Source of the DNA: Streptomyces shenzhenensis
GTDB lineage: Bacteria; Actinomycetota; Actinomycetes; Streptomycetales; Streptomycetaceae
Assembly: GCF_003688995.1 (NCBI RefSeq)
Contig: NZ_PENI01000001.1
Coordinates: 124,001-188,000, forward strand
Reading direction: 5' to 3'
DNA length: 64,000 nucleotides
The notes under the pieces are model-generated. The model saw only the letters and a program-made list of their open reading frames with translations. It searched no databases and was not told the origin of the DNA. Of this stretch, positions 8,652-18,382 are shown piece by piece (the stretch's first letter is position 1; the number at the start of each line of letters is the position of its first letter). The position numbers and the translations under genes are program-made.

Positions 8652-8725
8652 TAGCGGGGACAGGATTTGAACCTGCGACCTCTGGGTTATGAGCCCAGCG
8701 AGCTACCGAGCTGCTCCACCCCGCG
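8652..8725 (-). tRNA. Initiator tRNA-fMet (CAT anticodon), copy 1
   Basis: A 74-nt tRNA without encoded CCA. Reading the minus strand: acceptor CGCGGGG pairs with CCCCGC except the first base, which faces U72, an initiator feature. The anticodon stem is CTGGG/CCCAG with three successive G:C pairs next to the loop, the initiator signature. The anticodon loop is CTCATAA and the T-loop GGTTCAAATCC. The sequence is identical over all 74 nt to the copy at 11103. Confidence 0.95.
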
Positions 8726-8737
8726 TCGGTGAACGCA

Positions 8738-8767
8738 ACATTACGTGAGCGCCGCCCCCAGAAGCAA
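8738..8767 (-). promoter_or_regulatory. Probable promoter of tRNA-fMet copy 1
   Basis: On the minus strand TTGCTT (8767-8762) and TAATGT (8743-8738) are 18 bp apart, with the expected start a few bases before the mature tRNA 5' end. Confidence 0.45.
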
Positions 8768-8819
8768 ATCGATAACGCCCCCACGCCCCAGGGCCCTGTT
8801 TCTCCCCCTGTGCCTGCCT

Positions 8820-9020
8820 GCCAACCCCCGGCACAACCAACCCAGGGACGCGAGGAACTGCGCACCCAACCCCCACACACCCGCACAGGCCGACGCACCG
8901 CACCCCCCACGGCGAGACCCAGCCCCCGCACCCACCAGCCAACCCCGGGCACAACCAACCCAGGGGCGCGAGGAACTGCGCACCCAGCCCCCACACACCC
9001 GCACGGACCAGCGCACCGCA
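8820..9020. repeat. Two 83-bp direct repeats, offset 118 bp, with hairpin potential
   Basis: Copy 1 is 8820-8902 and copy 2 is 8938-9020, with 7 mismatches by my count. The core (CCCAGGGGCGCGAGGAACTG then CGCACCCAGCCCCC) folds as an imperfect hairpin on either strand. Similar GGGGCGCGGGGAACTGCGC units are, to my knowledge, common between Streptomyces genes. They fill most of the 300-bp gap between tRNA-fMet copy 1 and the Sel1-repeat gene. They may act as a terminator for that gene or be mobile small repeats. Confidence 0.75.
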
Positions 9021-9026
9021 ACCGAA

Positions 9027-10886
9027 CTACGCCGAGAGTTCCTCCCGCAGCGCATCCCGCAACCGAGCCGCACGCTCGCCGACCTCCGCGGGCCCCAGCG
9101 TCACCGCACGGTCGGCCCACCGCTGCCCCTCGACCAGCTCCCCGCGGCGGGCGTAGACGAGGGCCAGCCGCAGGGCCGCCCGGCCGTGCCCGGCGTCGGC
9201 GGCCCGCGTCCACCACACCGCGGCCTCCGGCTCGCTCCCCTCCCGGGCCAGGAGCAGCCCGAGGTTGAACGCCCCGTTCCGGGACCCGGCCTCGGCCGCC
9301 TCCCGGTACCACCGCGCCGCCTCCACGACATCGCCACGCGCGGCGGCCAGCATCCCGACCCGCACCTGCGCGCGCCGGTGCCCCTGACCTGCCGCCCGCT
9401 CGTACCACTCCTCGCACTCGGTCTTCTCGTGCACCGACTCCCCCAGCTCGTGCGCGGACCGCGCGGGCCGCCGCGCGTCGAGCAGGGCGGCCAGCCGGTA
9501 CGCCGCCTCCGCGCTGCCGGCCCCCGCCGCGCACCGCAGATGCCGCTCCGCCTGCTGCTCGTCCCCCTCCCGCAGCCGGGCGATCCCGACCTGCAGCGCC
9601 GCCTCCGTGTGCCCGGCCGCCGCAGCCCGCTCGTAGTAGCGCAGCGCCACCCGCTCCTCGCCCCGCCCGGCGTACAGGATCCCCAGGTTGAACGCGGCGT
9701 CCACGCTGCCCGCCTCCGCCGCCTTGGAGAACCACGGCTCCGCACCGGCCGGGTCGCCGCTCTGCAGCAGCAGGATCGCCAGCGCGTTCGCCGCCTCCCG
9801 GTGCCCGGCGTACGCGGCCCGCCGGTACCACTGCTCGGCCTGCCCGATCCGCCCCTGCGCGGCGCAGAGCAGTCCGAGGTTGTACGCACCGTTGTCGTCC
9901 CCGGCGTCCAGCGCGGTCCGGTACCACCGCTCGGCGGTCTGCGGCTGGCCGCGCTCGGCGTACAGCGCGCCCAGCGCGTTCGCCGCGTTGCCGTCGCCGT
10001 CCTGCGCGGCCCGCAGCCACCACACGGCCGCGCTCTCGGTGTCCCCGGCGTCCCGGAGCAGGAACCCGAGCGCGCAGGCGGCCCGCGCCTCGCCGTCCTT
10101 GGCCGAGGTCAGGTACCAGCGCCCGGCCTCCTTCAGCTCACCCCGCCGCTCCAGGATCGCCCCGAGCTGGAGCGCGGCCCGCCGGTGGCCGCGCGCGGCG
10201 GCCTGCCGGTACCACTGCTCGGCCTCCCCCGGGCCGGACCTCCGGGCGCCGTTGCCGGCCCCGGTGCCCCCGCCGGCTCCCGCGGCGCGGTCCAGCATCC
10301 GCGCCAGCCGGTACGCCGCCTCGCGGTGCCCGCGCTCGGCGGCGGCCCGCAGCCACCGCTCGGCTCCGTCCGCACCGCGGTGTTCCAGCAGATCGGCGAG
10401 CGCGTACGCCCCCAGCACATGGCCCTGCTCGGCGGACTGGCGCAGCCAGTACTCCGCCGCGGGTTCGTCGCCGCGCTCACGGTGGTGCCGGCCGAGCGCG
10501 TGCGCGGCGGCCGACGAACCGGCGACGGCGGCGATCCGCCACCATCCGGCGGCCTCGTCGGGGTAGCCGCGCTGATGCAGAAGGACGCCGAGGTTGTTGG
10601 CGGCGGCGCGGTCGCCCGCGGCGGTGGCGGCACGCAACTGGGGTTCGGCTCCGTCGAGATCACCGCGGCGCAGCAGCATGGCCCCGAGGACGCTCATCGC
10701 CTCGGCGTCGCCCGCCTCCGCGGCGAGCCGGCGGCGCACCTCCTCGGCGGCCTCGCCGGCCTCGTCACGGTCGGCGGACTGCACAAGGTCGGCAGGCCGC
10801 ACGAGGTCGGCAGCCTGCCCAAAGTCGGCAGGCTGCGCAAAACGCCCTGTCTCCAACAGACTTGCCTTGTCCCCCATAACGTCCAT
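9027..10886 (-). CDS. Sel1/TPR-repeat protein
   Basis: A 619-residue cytosolic protein built almost wholly of about 15 helical repeats of 33-36 residues. The recurring pattern is AxxLGxLLxxRGxxxxAExWxxxAAxxGxxxA (from about residue 60 to 600), typical of Sel1-like/TPR scaffolds. No catalytic domain or signal peptide is seen. A short N-terminal tract repeats PAD/AAD units. ATG 10886 has AGGTGG upstream; ATG 10877 is an alternative. It is flanked by two identical fMet tRNA genes. Its partner is unknown. Confidence 0.85.
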   Translation of the reverse strand: MDVMGDKASLLETGRFAQPADFGQAADLVRPADLVQSADRDEAGEAAEEVRRRLAAEAGDAEAMSVLGAMLLRRGDLDGAEPQLRAATAAGDRAAANNLGVLLHQRGYPDEAAGWWRIAAVAGSSAAAHALGRHHRERGDEPAAEYWLRQSAEQGHVLGAYALADLLEHRGADGAERWLRAAAERGHREAAYRLARMLDRAAGAGGGTGAGNGARRSGPGEAEQWYRQAAARGHRRAALQLGAILERRGELKEAGRWYLTSAKDGEARAACALGFLLRDAGDTESAAVWWLRAAQDGDGNAANALGALYAERGQPQTAERWYRTALDAGDDNGAYNLGLLCAAQGRIGQAEQWYRRAAYAGHREAANALAILLLQSGDPAGAEPWFSKAAEAGSVDAAFNLGILYAGRGEERVALRYYERAAAAGHTEAALQVGIARLREGDEQQAERHLRCAAGAGSAEAAYRLAALLDARRPARSAHELGESVHEKTECEEWYERAAGQGHRRAQVRVGMLAAARGDVVEAARWYREAAEAGSRNGAFNLGLLLAREGSEPEAAVWWTRAADAGHGRAALRLALVYARRGELVEGQRWADRAVTLGPAEVGERAARLRDALREELSA

Positions 10887-11059
10887 CGTCGCACCACCTG
10901 CAACCTGGGTACACCCGGTATACCCCAGCCCGTGAGGTCACTTCAGCGTTTTGTCGACATGCCCACAGAGAGACAAGTCAAACACACATCCCCCAAGTCC
11001 CCACGAAGACACGACGACCCGCACATCGGCAGATCCGCTCACCACGCGTCCGCACACGC

Positions 11060-11095
11060 CGAAGGCCCGGATCCTCTGGAGGATCCGGGCCTTCG
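11060..11095 (-). terminator. Hairpin terminator of tRNA-fMet copy 2
   Basis: A perfect 15-bp stem (CGAAGGCCCGGATCC 11060-11074 with its complement 11081-11095) starts 8 nt after the tRNA 3' end on the minus strand. The remaining gap 10887-11059 shows no gene. Confidence 0.8.
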
Positions 11096-11102
11096 ATTTC
11101 AG

Positions 11103-11176
11103 TAGCGGGGACAGGATTTGAACCTGCGACCTCTGGGTTATGAGCCCAGCGAGCTACCGAGCTGCTCCACCCCGCG
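11103..11176 (-). tRNA. Initiator tRNA-fMet (CAT anticodon), copy 2
   Basis: Identical over 74 nt to copy 1 at 8652-8725, with the same initiator features (C1:U72 mismatch and three G:C pairs at the anticodon stem). CCA is not encoded. It has its own terminator and lies 40 nt downstream of the UPF0182 gene stop. Confidence 0.95.
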
Positions 11177-11216
11177 CCGTGTTCGGAAACCTTACCACGG
11201 CACGGGGTGTCCTTGA

Positions 11217-14189
11217 TCAGCCGCCGCTCTGGCCGTCCCCGGGGCTGGGACTGCCGCTCGGACTCGGACTGCCGCCCTTGCCGTCGCCGTTCTTGCCGCC
11301 GCTCGCGCTGTCGGCCTTGGCCTGCGCCTCCTCGGCCCGTCGCAGCGCGTCCTGGAGGTCCTTCTGTGCCGTGCCGTAGGCCGCCCAGTCGTTGTTCTTC
11401 ATGGCCTCCTGGCCGGCGTCGAAGGCCTTCTGCGCGTCCTCCAGTGCCTGCTGGACCGTGGGATCACCGGACGTCGGCGGCGGATTCTCGGTGCCGGTGC
11501 CGGTGTCGTCGTCCGACGGCGGAGGAGTCGAGGCCTTCGCCCCGAACACCACGTCCAGCGCCTCGTCGAGGGTGTCCTCGAAGGCGGTTCTGCCCCCGTA
11601 GGTCACCAACACCTTGCGCAGGAGCGGGTACTTGAGTCCGCCACCGCGTACGTAGACCGGCTCGACATACATCAGTCCGCCGTCGAGCGGCACGGTCAGG
11701 AGGTTGCCGTACTCGACCTGCGAGCTGCCGCCTTCGAGCAGCTTGATGGCCGAGGCGATGTCCTGTTCCGAGTTGAACTGGCTCTGCACCTGTTTGGGCC
11801 CGTCGACCGTCGTGCTCGTCGGCAGCTTCAGGATTCTGATCTTGCCGTAGTCGCCGGTGCCCGCCTCGGCATCGACCGACATGAACGCGCTGAGGTTGTC
11901 ACGGCCGTTGGGCGTGAACGTCGTCGACAGCGAGAACGACTGCGCCGCCTGGTCCGGCATCCGCATGCTCAGGTAGTACGGCGGCACCGCGTTGCCCGAC
12001 TTGTTGGTCGGGTCGTCCGGCACCTGCCACACCTCGCTGCCGGTCAGGAACGTCTGTGCGTCCGTCACGTGGTAGCGGGTGAGCAGTTCCCGCTGGACCT
12101 TGAACAGGTCCTGCGGGTAGCGGAGATGCGCCATCAGATCGCCCGAGATATCCGACTTCTGGTGAACCGTGCCGGGGAACGCCTTCATCCAGGTCTTCAG
12201 GACCGGGTCCTTGGTGTCCCACTCGTAGAGCTTGACCTCGCCGGTGTACGCGTCGACGGTCGCCTTCACCGAGTTGCGGATGTAGTTGACCTGGTTCTGC
12301 TGGGCCACCACCGCGCGCGAGTTGTTCGTCGCGGTCAGCGAGTCGGCCGTCGTGTCACCGAGGGTCGTACGCGAGGAGTACGGATAGCCGTTCGTCGTCG
12401 TGTACGCGTCGACGACCCACTGGATACGGCCCTTCACGACCGCCGGATAGGCGTCGCCGTCGATCGTCAGCCAGGGGGCCACCGCCTCGACGCGGTCCTT
12501 GGGCGTGCGGTTGTACAGGATCCGCGAACCGTCGCCGATCGCACCGGAGTAGAGGATCTGCGGCTCGTTGAACGCCAACGCGTACGCGGCGCGGTTGATC
12601 GGGTTGGCGAGGCTGACCCCGCTCTTGCCCTGGTAGCTGGTGGTCTTCTCGCCGTTGTCGTCGGAGTAGTCGATCTCCTTCTGGGGACCGCCGACGATCG
12701 AGTACGTGCCGGTCTTCTCGCCGTAGTAGATCCGCTGCTCGTACGTGCCCAGGTCACCCTTGGACGGCAGGTTGTACTCGGTGAAGACCGGGCGCCCCTC
12801 GGAGTCCGCCTCGGTGCCCTTGGCGGCGACCACACCGTACCCATGGGTGTAACGGAAGTGGTCGTTGATCCAGTTGTTCTTCGGGATGCCGTCCAGGTTC
12901 AGCTCACGCAGACCGATGACGGTGTCCTGGTCGTTGCCGTCCTTGGAGTACCGGTCGACGTCCAGATTGGTCGGGAACGCATAGTAGTTCCGCATCTGCT
13001 GGAGCTGCTGGAACGTCGGCGAGACGATGTTCGGGTCCATGATCCGGATGCTCGCCGCGGAGTTGACGTCGTCCCGCAGCTGCGTCTTGTCCGAGGTGGT
13101 GCTCTTGCCCTCGTACTCGGTGACCTTGGTGTCGTCGATGCCGTAGGCCTCGCGGGTCGCCTTGAGGTTCTTCTGGACGTACGGGGCTTCCTTGGCCTGC
13201 TCGTTGGGCTGGACCTGGAACTTCTGGACGATCGCCGGGTACAGGCCGCCGATGAGGATCGCCGAGAGGACCATCAGGCCGAAGCCGATGACGGGCAGCT
13301 GCCAGGTGCGCCGCCACAGCGTGGCGAAGAACAGCAGCGCGCAGATGACCGCGATGCAGAACAGGATCGTCTTGGCCGGCAGATAGGCGTTCGCGTCGAC
13401 GTATCTGAGGCCCGTCCAGTTGCCGGTGGCCTTGAAGTCGCTGGACTTCACGGCCAGTCCGTACCGGTCGAGCCAGTAGGCGACCGCCTTCAGGGTGACG
13501 AAGACGCCGAGCAGCACCGACAGATGCCCGGTGGCCGCCGCGGTGGCGCGCGCGCCAGGGCTGGTCACGCGCAGCCCGCCGTACAGGTAGTGGGTGAGCG
13601 CGGCGGCGATCGCGGACAGGATCGTGGCGGCGAAGCCGAAGCCCAGCAGGAAGCGGTACCAGGGCAGATCGAAGGCGTAGAAGGAGACGTCGAGGTGGAA
13701 CTGCGGGTCCTTCTCGTGGAAGGGCACGCCGTTGACCCACATCAGCCAGGTGCGCCACTGACTTGCCGCGGAGGCGCCGGCGATCAGGCCCACCAGGGCG
13801 GTGATGCCGAGCAGGAGCCACTTCTTGAAGGGCGCGATGCCCATGCGGTACCGGTCGAGACTCTGCTGCTCCATGGACATGGCGCTGAGCGGGGGCCGCA
13901 GCCGGTGTGCGAGCCAGATGTTGAAGCCGACCGCGAGCGCCATCAGCAGCCCGAAGACGGCGAACAGCCCGATCTTGGTCCACAGTGTGGTGGTGAACAC
14001 GGACGAGTAGTGCACCGACCGATACCACAGCCAGTCCGTCCAGAACCCCGCGAACATGGTGAACGCCATGCCGAGGACGGCAAGGACGCCCAGTGTCATG
14101 AGCAGGGTCCGGACGCGCCGGGACGGGCGGCCCGCTCTGATCCGTGGCCCCGTCGGGCCTCCGCCGCGGTCCGGCATCTGGAAAGCCAA
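11217..14189 (-). CDS. UPF0182 family membrane protein
   Basis: A 990-residue protein of the actinobacterial UPF0182/COG1615 family. About seven transmembrane helices occupy residues 25-325 ([31 protein letters not shown] and others). A large, probably extracellular domain follows to about residue 880, and a Gly/Ser/Pro-rich acidic tail ends the protein. The biochemical role is not known to me. The frame starts with TTG at 14189, which has GAGGT 9 nt upstream; ATG 14177 ([10 protein letters not shown]) is the alternative. It is a large single-gene unit divergent from the PPA1309-type gene. Confidence 0.88.
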   Translation of the reverse strand: MAFQMPDRGGGPTGPRIRAGRPSRRVRTLLMTLGVLAVLGMAFTMFAGFWTDWLWYRSVHYSSVFTTTLWTKIGLFAVFGLLMALAVGFNIWLAHRLRPPLSAMSMEQQSLDRYRMGIAPFKKWLLLGITALVGLIAGASAASQWRTWLMWVNGVPFHEKDPQFHLDVSFYAFDLPWYRFLLGFGFAATILSAIAAALTHYLYGGLRVTSPGARATAAATGHLSVLLGVFVTLKAVAYWLDRYGLAVKSSDFKATGNWTGLRYVDANAYLPAKTILFCIAVICALLFFATLWRRTWQLPVIGFGLMVLSAILIGGLYPAIVQKFQVQPNEQAKEAPYVQKNLKATREAYGIDDTKVTEYEGKSTTSDKTQLRDDVNSAASIRIMDPNIVSPTFQQLQQMRNYYAFPTNLDVDRYSKDGNDQDTVIGLRELNLDGIPKNNWINDHFRYTHGYGVVAAKGTEADSEGRPVFTEYNLPSKGDLGTYEQRIYYGEKTGTYSIVGGPQKEIDYSDDNGEKTTSYQGKSGVSLANPINRAAYALAFNEPQILYSGAIGDGSRILYNRTPKDRVEAVAPWLTIDGDAYPAVVKGRIQWVVDAYTTTNGYPYSSRTTLGDTTADSLTATNNSRAVVAQQNQVNYIRNSVKATVDAYTGEVKLYEWDTKDPVLKTWMKAFPGTVHQKSDISGDLMAHLRYPQDLFKVQRELLTRYHVTDAQTFLTGSEVWQVPDDPTNKSGNAVPPYYLSMRMPDQAAQSFSLSTTFTPNGRDNLSAFMSVDAEAGTGDYGKIRILKLPTSTTVDGPKQVQSQFNSEQDIASAIKLLEGGSSQVEYGNLLTVPLDGGLMYVEPVYVRGGGLKYPLLRKVLVTYGGRTAFEDTLDEALDVVFGAKASTPPPSDDDTGTGTENPPPTSGDPTVQQALEDAQKAFDAGQEAMKNNDWAAYGTAQKDLQDALRRAEEAQAKADSASGGKNGDGKGGSPSPSGSPSPGDGQSGG

Positions 14190-14352
14190 GGTGCGTACCT
14201 CGAAGTTCGGTGTTGATTCGCTGTCGTTACGTCAGGCCCCCGAGTTCGCGGACCGTCCGGTGGGCCCACAGATCGTGGGCCCACACCTATGCAACTTACT
14301 CACGGTTTACTCGGTTCCCGATTCCGGCGATGAACGAGGCAGGATTGTGACC

Positions 14353-14895
14353 ATGTCCAACACTCCCATGGCAGCGAACCCGCTCACCCGGTCCGTGCTC
14401 GAGATCGACGAGTACGCCTCCGGCCTCGGCTGGGACCAGCCCGCTCGCCTCTTCGCCCTCGTCGACACCGCGCGGCTGCGGGCCGAGGAACCCGCGCTCG
14501 CGGCCCAGCTCGACCTGCCGGACGAGCCGGCGGCCGCCGGCCTCACCCCGATCGAGCAGGACGAGGTCCCCGCGGGCAAGCCGCTCGACGAGTTCCTCGG
14601 CACCATCGCCTGGCCCGACGCCGTGGCCGGCTGCGCGCTCACGGTGGAGCGGCTGATGCTGCCGCCGTCCGCCGAGGCCCAGGTCCCGCAGGGGCTGGAC
14701 GGGGCGAAGCTGGCCAAGTGGGTGGCGGACCACCCCGAGCGCCAGGAGGTCCGGATGACGGTCGCGGTGCTGCGCGACGGCACCCGGGAGTCGGCCCTGC
14801 GGCTGCGTGACAAGGACACGCCGACGGAGGTGCTCACCGGGCCCGACCTGGTGCCGGGTCTGGCGGACGCGCTGACGGCGACGTTCGCGGACTGA
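14353..14895 (+). CDS. PPA1309-family conserved actinobacterial protein
   Basis: A 180-residue soluble acidic protein with no signal peptide or membrane segment. LTRSVLEIDEYASGLGWDQPARLFALVDT near the start and IAWPDAVAGCALTVERL in the middle are the conserved blocks of a family I know only as PPA1309. Its function is undescribed to my knowledge. ATG 14353 follows AGGATTGTGACC; GTG 14347 is an alternative. It is divergent from the UPF0182 gene, an arrangement shared by several actinobacteria. Confidence 0.75.
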   Translation: MSNTPMAANPLTRSVLEIDEYASGLGWDQPARLFALVDTARLRAEEPALAAQLDLPDEPAAAGLTPIEQDEVPAGKPLDEFLGTIAWPDAVAGCALTVERLMLPPSAEAQVPQGLDGAKLAKWVADHPERQEVRMTVAVLRDGTRESALRLRDKDTPTEVLTGPDLVPGLADALTATFAD

Positions 14896-14924
14896 CCCGC
14901 GTCGGCGGCCCGCCGCCGGGACCT

Positions 14925-14951
14925 CGGCGCCGGCCGTCACCGCCGGCGCCG
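14925..14951. terminator. Bidirectional hairpin between convergent genes
   Basis: A perfect 10-bp GC stem (CGGCGCCGGC / GCCGGCGCCG) with a 7-nt loop lies between the PPA1309-type gene and the convergent Lon-PDZ gene. Confidence 0.55.
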
Positions 14952-15025
14952 GGCACCCCTTCCGGCCGGGCGCTTCTTCCGGCCCGGTCCGCGGGCGGCC
15001 CCGGCCACGCGCGGGTGCCGGTTCC

Positions 15026-16123
15026 TCAGCCCTTGGCCGTGCACATCGGCAGGGCGGCCGTGTCCCCGTTGCGGATGTCGTCGAGGGCGCCCAGGGCGTC
15101 CTTCATGGTCTTGACCTTGACGAGGGTCAGCCCGCCCGGGGTGTCCTTGAGCGCGGCGGCGCAGTTGTCGGCGGGCGTCAGGAAGTACTGGGCGCCCTTG
15201 TCGCGCGCGCCGACGGTCTTCATCTCGATGCCGCCGATCGGCCCGACCTTGCCGCTGTCGTCGATCGTGCCGGTACCGGCGACGAACTTGCCGCCGGTGA
15301 GATCGCCCGGGGTGAGCTTGTCGTAGATGCCGAGCGCGAACATCAGGCCGGCGCTGGGCCCGCCGACGTCGGCAAGCTTGATGTCGATGGTGAACGGGAA
15401 GGTGTGGTCGGTCCCGGCGGAGATCCCCACGATGGCCCGCTTGGTCCCGCTGTCCTCGGACGTCGTCGTGGTGATCGTCACGTCCTGGGCGCCGGTCGGT
15501 GTCCGGTTCTCCTTCTCGGCGGCGGCCTGCTCCTTGGCCGGGATGATCGTGAAGACGACGTCCTGGCCGGGCTTGTGCTTGGTCACCAGCTCGGCGACGT
15601 CGGCGGGCTGCTTCACTGCCGTGCCGTCCACGGCCTTGATGACGTCACCGGCGTGCAGCCGGCCCTGGGCCGGGGAGCCCTTGACGACGGTGGAGACGAT
15701 CACCCAGGACCTCACCGGGATGTCCAGTTCCTTCAGGGCGGCGACCTTGGCGCTCTCCTGGGACTGGCTGAACTCCTCGGCGTTCTCCTGGGTGGACTGC
15801 TCCTCGGTCTTGCCGTCCGGGTAGAGCGTGTCGTGCGGCACGACCTTGTCGTCGTGCGCCAGCCAGCCGTAGACGGCCTCGACCAGGTTCATCCTGTAGT
15901 CGGCGCTGGTGACCCGGACCGTGGTCATGTTGAGGTGTCCGGTCGCCGGGTACGTCTTGTGACCGGAGATCTGCAGTACCGGCTCGCCGTCGTGCTCCCC
16001 CAGCGTGTTCACCGTCGGCCCCGGGGACATCTCCGCGTACGGGACGGGCAACAGCACACCCGCGCACAGGAACGCGATCAGCATCAGGGTGGAGGCGAGC
16101 ATCGTCGCGGTGCGGCGTGGCAT
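15026..16123 (-). CDS. Membrane-anchored Lon-PDZ serine protease, YlbL-like
   Basis: A 365-residue protein with one N-terminal membrane anchor (about residues 8-30). A PDZ domain lies around 130-210 (VVKGSPAQGRLHAGDVIKAVDG) and a C-terminal Lon-type S16 protease domain around 215-350. The catalytic Ser is in GGPSAGLMF and the Lys in GGIEMKTVGA, so the Ser-Lys dyad is present. Such proteins act outside the membrane in envelope protein quality control; targets here are unknown. ATG 16123 is the start; the gene is convergent with the PPA1309-type gene. Confidence 0.88.
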   Translation of the reverse strand: MPRRTATMLASTLMLIAFLCAGVLLPVPYAEMSPGPTVNTLGEHDGEPVLQISGHKTYPATGHLNMTTVRVTSADYRMNLVEAVYGWLAHDDKVVPHDTLYPDGKTEEQSTQENAEEFSQSQESAKVAALKELDIPVRSWVIVSTVVKGSPAQGRLHAGDVIKAVDGTAVKQPADVAELVTKHKPGQDVVFTIIPAKEQAAAEKENRTPTGAQDVTITTTTSEDSGTKRAIVGISAGTDHTFPFTIDIKLADVGGPSAGLMFALGIYDKLTPGDLTGGKFVAGTGTIDDSGKVGPIGGIEMKTVGARDKGAQYFLTPADNCAAALKDTPGGLTLVKVKTMKDALGALDDIRNGDTAALPMCTAKG

Positions 16124-16181
16124 GGTTCGACATTACGGGACGGGTCTGTCAGCGCACCGTCAGGGCACCCCTGCCCAGGCC

Positions 16182-16346
16182 TCACCGACCGGCGTGCGGT
16201 TTCTCCATCGCCGCGCAGAACCGGGCATAGCCGTCCAGCTCGGGGCCGTCGCTCCGGGCCTTCCGGTTCCGGTTGGCCCAACTGCCCCACAGACCCGCGC
16301 CTATCGCGGAGACAAACGGAATCAGCAACCAGGCGAGCGACGCCAT
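16182..16346 (-). CDS. Small single-pass membrane protein (54 aa)
   Basis: A 54-codon gene with GGAGG 5 nt before the ATG at 16346. The product starts MASLAWLLIPFVSAIGAGLW, a hydrophobic helix of about 20 residues, followed by a basic segment (NRNRKARSD) and a soluble tail with DGYARFCAAMEK. This is a type I/III-like micro-membrane protein. It lies 58 nt upstream of the Lon-PDZ gene on the same strand and may be co-transcribed with it. No function can be assigned. The ribosome site and codon use make it credible as a gene. Confidence 0.65.
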   Translation of the reverse strand: MASLAWLLIPFVSAIGAGLWGSWANRNRKARSDGPELDGYARFCAAMEKPHAGR

Positions 16347-16477
16347 GCCGACCTCCCAACCCCATGACCGTCCGCAACTGAGTGATCAGCAGATTAACCA
16401 CTCGCACTGACAACGCTCAGCCCAGGGGTGCGGTTACGCAACCGGAAGGGTTACGGCGGGTCCGACCCGCCCTGGGG

Positions 16478-16936
16478 CTACGCGCCCACCCACTCCTCGG
16501 TGCCGTCGGAGAAGGTCTGGTGCTTCCAGATGGGCACCTCGTGCTTCAGGTCGTCGATCAGCTTCCGGCAGGCCTCGAAGGCCTCCGCCCGGTGCGGGCA
16601 GGCCACCGCGACGACGACGGCGATGTCCCCGACGCCCAGATCCCCCACTCGGTGGACGGCGGCCAGGGCCCGGACCGGGTACTCCGCGACGACCTTCTCG
16701 GCGACCCGGCGTATCTCGGCCTCGGCGCCGGGGTGGGACGAGTACCCGAGCCGGTCGACGTCCGCGCCCCCGTCGTGGTTGCGCACGGTCCCCACGAACA
16801 GCGCGATGCCGCCCGCCGCCGCGTCGCCCACGGCCTGGAACACCTCGTCCACGGACAGCGCGGTCCGGCGGACGCCGATCAGCTTGATGGGATCCTGAGC
16901 CGCCTGCTCACCGGGGTGACCGTTGGTGGGTGCCAT
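16478..16936 (-). CDS. moaE: Molybdopterin synthase catalytic subunit MoaE
   Basis: A 152-residue large subunit of molybdopterin synthase, which with MoaD inserts two sulfurs into cPMP to make molybdopterin. Family motifs are present: ALFVGTVRNHDGG near residue 45, HRVGDLGVGD near 95 and the catalytic Lys region EVPIWKHQTF near 132. No moaD is seen beside it. The ATG at 16936 is chosen by homology of MAPTNG-type N-termini; GTG 16954 is possible. Neither has a convincing ribosome site. Confidence 0.88.
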   Translation of the reverse strand: MAPTNGHPGEQAAQDPIKLIGVRRTALSVDEVFQAVGDAAAGGIALFVGTVRNHDGGADVDRLGYSSHPGAEAEIRRVAEKVVAEYPVRALAAVHRVGDLGVGDIAVVVAVACPHRAEAFEACRKLIDDLKHEVPIWKHQTFSDGTEEWVGA

Positions 16937-17074
16937 GGGGCCATCGTGCCGCACCGCGGGCAGATCCCGGAACAGCAGGTACGCCCGTCACGCGCGCGTG
17001 CACCTCCGCAGGCTCCTCGCCTCCTCCGGAAGCGCGCGATCCGCCGGGCTTCCGCCAGAGGGCCGAAACCCTTC

Positions 17075-18187
17075 TCAGATCCGCCGCCGCGCCTTCCGCG
17101 CCCGCCGTACCACGGCCGCCGCGCCCAGCAGGGCGACCGTCGCCCCCGCGGCCCCCGCCGCGGTCGCGTCCTTGCGGCCCAGCCGCCGTCCGGCCACGGT
17201 GTGCCGCCCGGAGACCTCGTCCAGCAGCTCCGCCAGGACCTCCTCATTGGTCCACTGCGGCCGCCATCCGGCGTCGTGCAGCCGGCTCCCGCTGACCACC
17301 CACGGGTACATCGTGTAGGCCAGGTCCCCGGCCGGCGACGGAGTGAGCCCGATCCGGTGCAGCCGGGCCGCCGCCCCCAGGGCGACCGCCGACGGCAGTT
17401 CCATCCGCCGGATCCCGCTCAGCTCCTCGACCTCCTCCTGCTCCAGCCAGCCGTCACAGCCCACGGCCAGCTCCCCGTCGACCTTCTCCAGGACCGCGTA
17501 CTCCAGTGCGCCGCACAGGTCCTCGACGTGACAGAACTGCCAGGCGGGCCGCGACCCGGCCACCACAAGGAGCCGCGGCGACTCGAAGTACCTGGTCAGC
17601 GCGGTGTCGGTGCCGCCGACCAGGACGGCGGGCCGCACCACGGTGACATTGAGCCCGGGATGCGCCCGCGGCGCCCGCCGGGCCAGCCGCTCGATCTCCA
17701 GCAGGTCACCCACGCCGGTCGCCTCGGCGGTCGCCCGCAGCTCCGCGTCCTCCGACAGGGGCAGCTCGTTGTCCGGCAGGGCCCCGTACACCATCGCGGA
17801 GGTGCACAGCACGACCCGGTGCACGCCGGCCGCCGCGGCGGCGGTCAGCACCGTCTGCGTGCCGCGCACGTTGTACGCCGTCCGGGCCGACGCGTCGGTC
17901 TCCAGGTCCAGGTCGAGCGCGAGGTGCACGACCACGTCCGCGCCGCGCAGCCGGTCCGCGATGGCCGGATCCCGTACATCGAGGATGTGCCACTGGGCCG
18001 CCGCGCACTCACCGCGCCGTTCGTCGATCGCGACGACCCGCTTGACCTCCTCGGACGCGGCGAGCCGCGCCGTGAGCAGCGCGCCGACCCCGGTCGCGGC
18101 GCCCGTGACCGCGACGACGGGCCCGCGCACGGCGGGAGGGGTTGAGTGGTTTCGCGCTGCGCGAACCTGCGGATCTGGGGAACTCAC
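17075..18187 (-). CDS. NAD-dependent epimerase/dehydratase-type SDR protein
   Basis: A 370-residue extended SDR protein. The dinucleotide site is VAVTGAATGVGALL (about residues 21-34), with VVAIDERRG as the acidic end of strand 2. A Ser-containing strand (LCTSAMVYG) follows; the usual YxxxK is not clear, so catalysis is uncertain. The C-terminus ends in a short hydrophobic segment and a run of Arg/Lys, which suggests a membrane tail. GTG 18187 is the start by frame and position; the ribosome site is weak. It is divergent from the DUF2342 gene. The substrate is unknown. Confidence 0.8.
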   Translation of the reverse strand: MSSPDPQVRAARNHSTPPAVRGPVVAVTGAATGVGALLTARLAASEEVKRVVAIDERRGECAAAQWHILDVRDPAIADRLRGADVVVHLALDLDLETDASARTAYNVRGTQTVLTAAAAAGVHRVVLCTSAMVYGALPDNELPLSEDAELRATAEATGVGDLLEIERLARRAPRAHPGLNVTVVRPAVLVGGTDTALTRYFESPRLLVVAGSRPAWQFCHVEDLCGALEYAVLEKVDGELAVGCDGWLEQEEVEELSGIRRMELPSAVALGAAARLHRIGLTPSPAGDLAYTMYPWVVSGSRLHDAGWRPQWTNEEVLAELLDEVSGRHTVAGRRLGRKDATAAGAAGATVALLGAAAVVRRARKARRRI

Positions 18188-18382
18188 CAGGCGTCTCCAG
18201 CGGTTGTCTTGAGTATGCGCGCGTAGGACACGTACGTACCAGGTGGCATCCATCCTGCCGCAGGCCGAGAGTCGGCGAAGCACCGAGGCCCGATCGGGTC
18301 TTTGGTGTCTACGCTGGGTGGTGTTGTCGGGCAGCCGCGCCGTCGGAGAGAACCGGCGGCCTAACACCAGCCGAGGAACCCC

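Noticed and set aside
12069..14216. 715-codon plus-strand frame opposite the UPF0182 gene
   Set aside because: Antisense shadow with no domain and no ribosome site; the opposite strand has a well-recognised protein.
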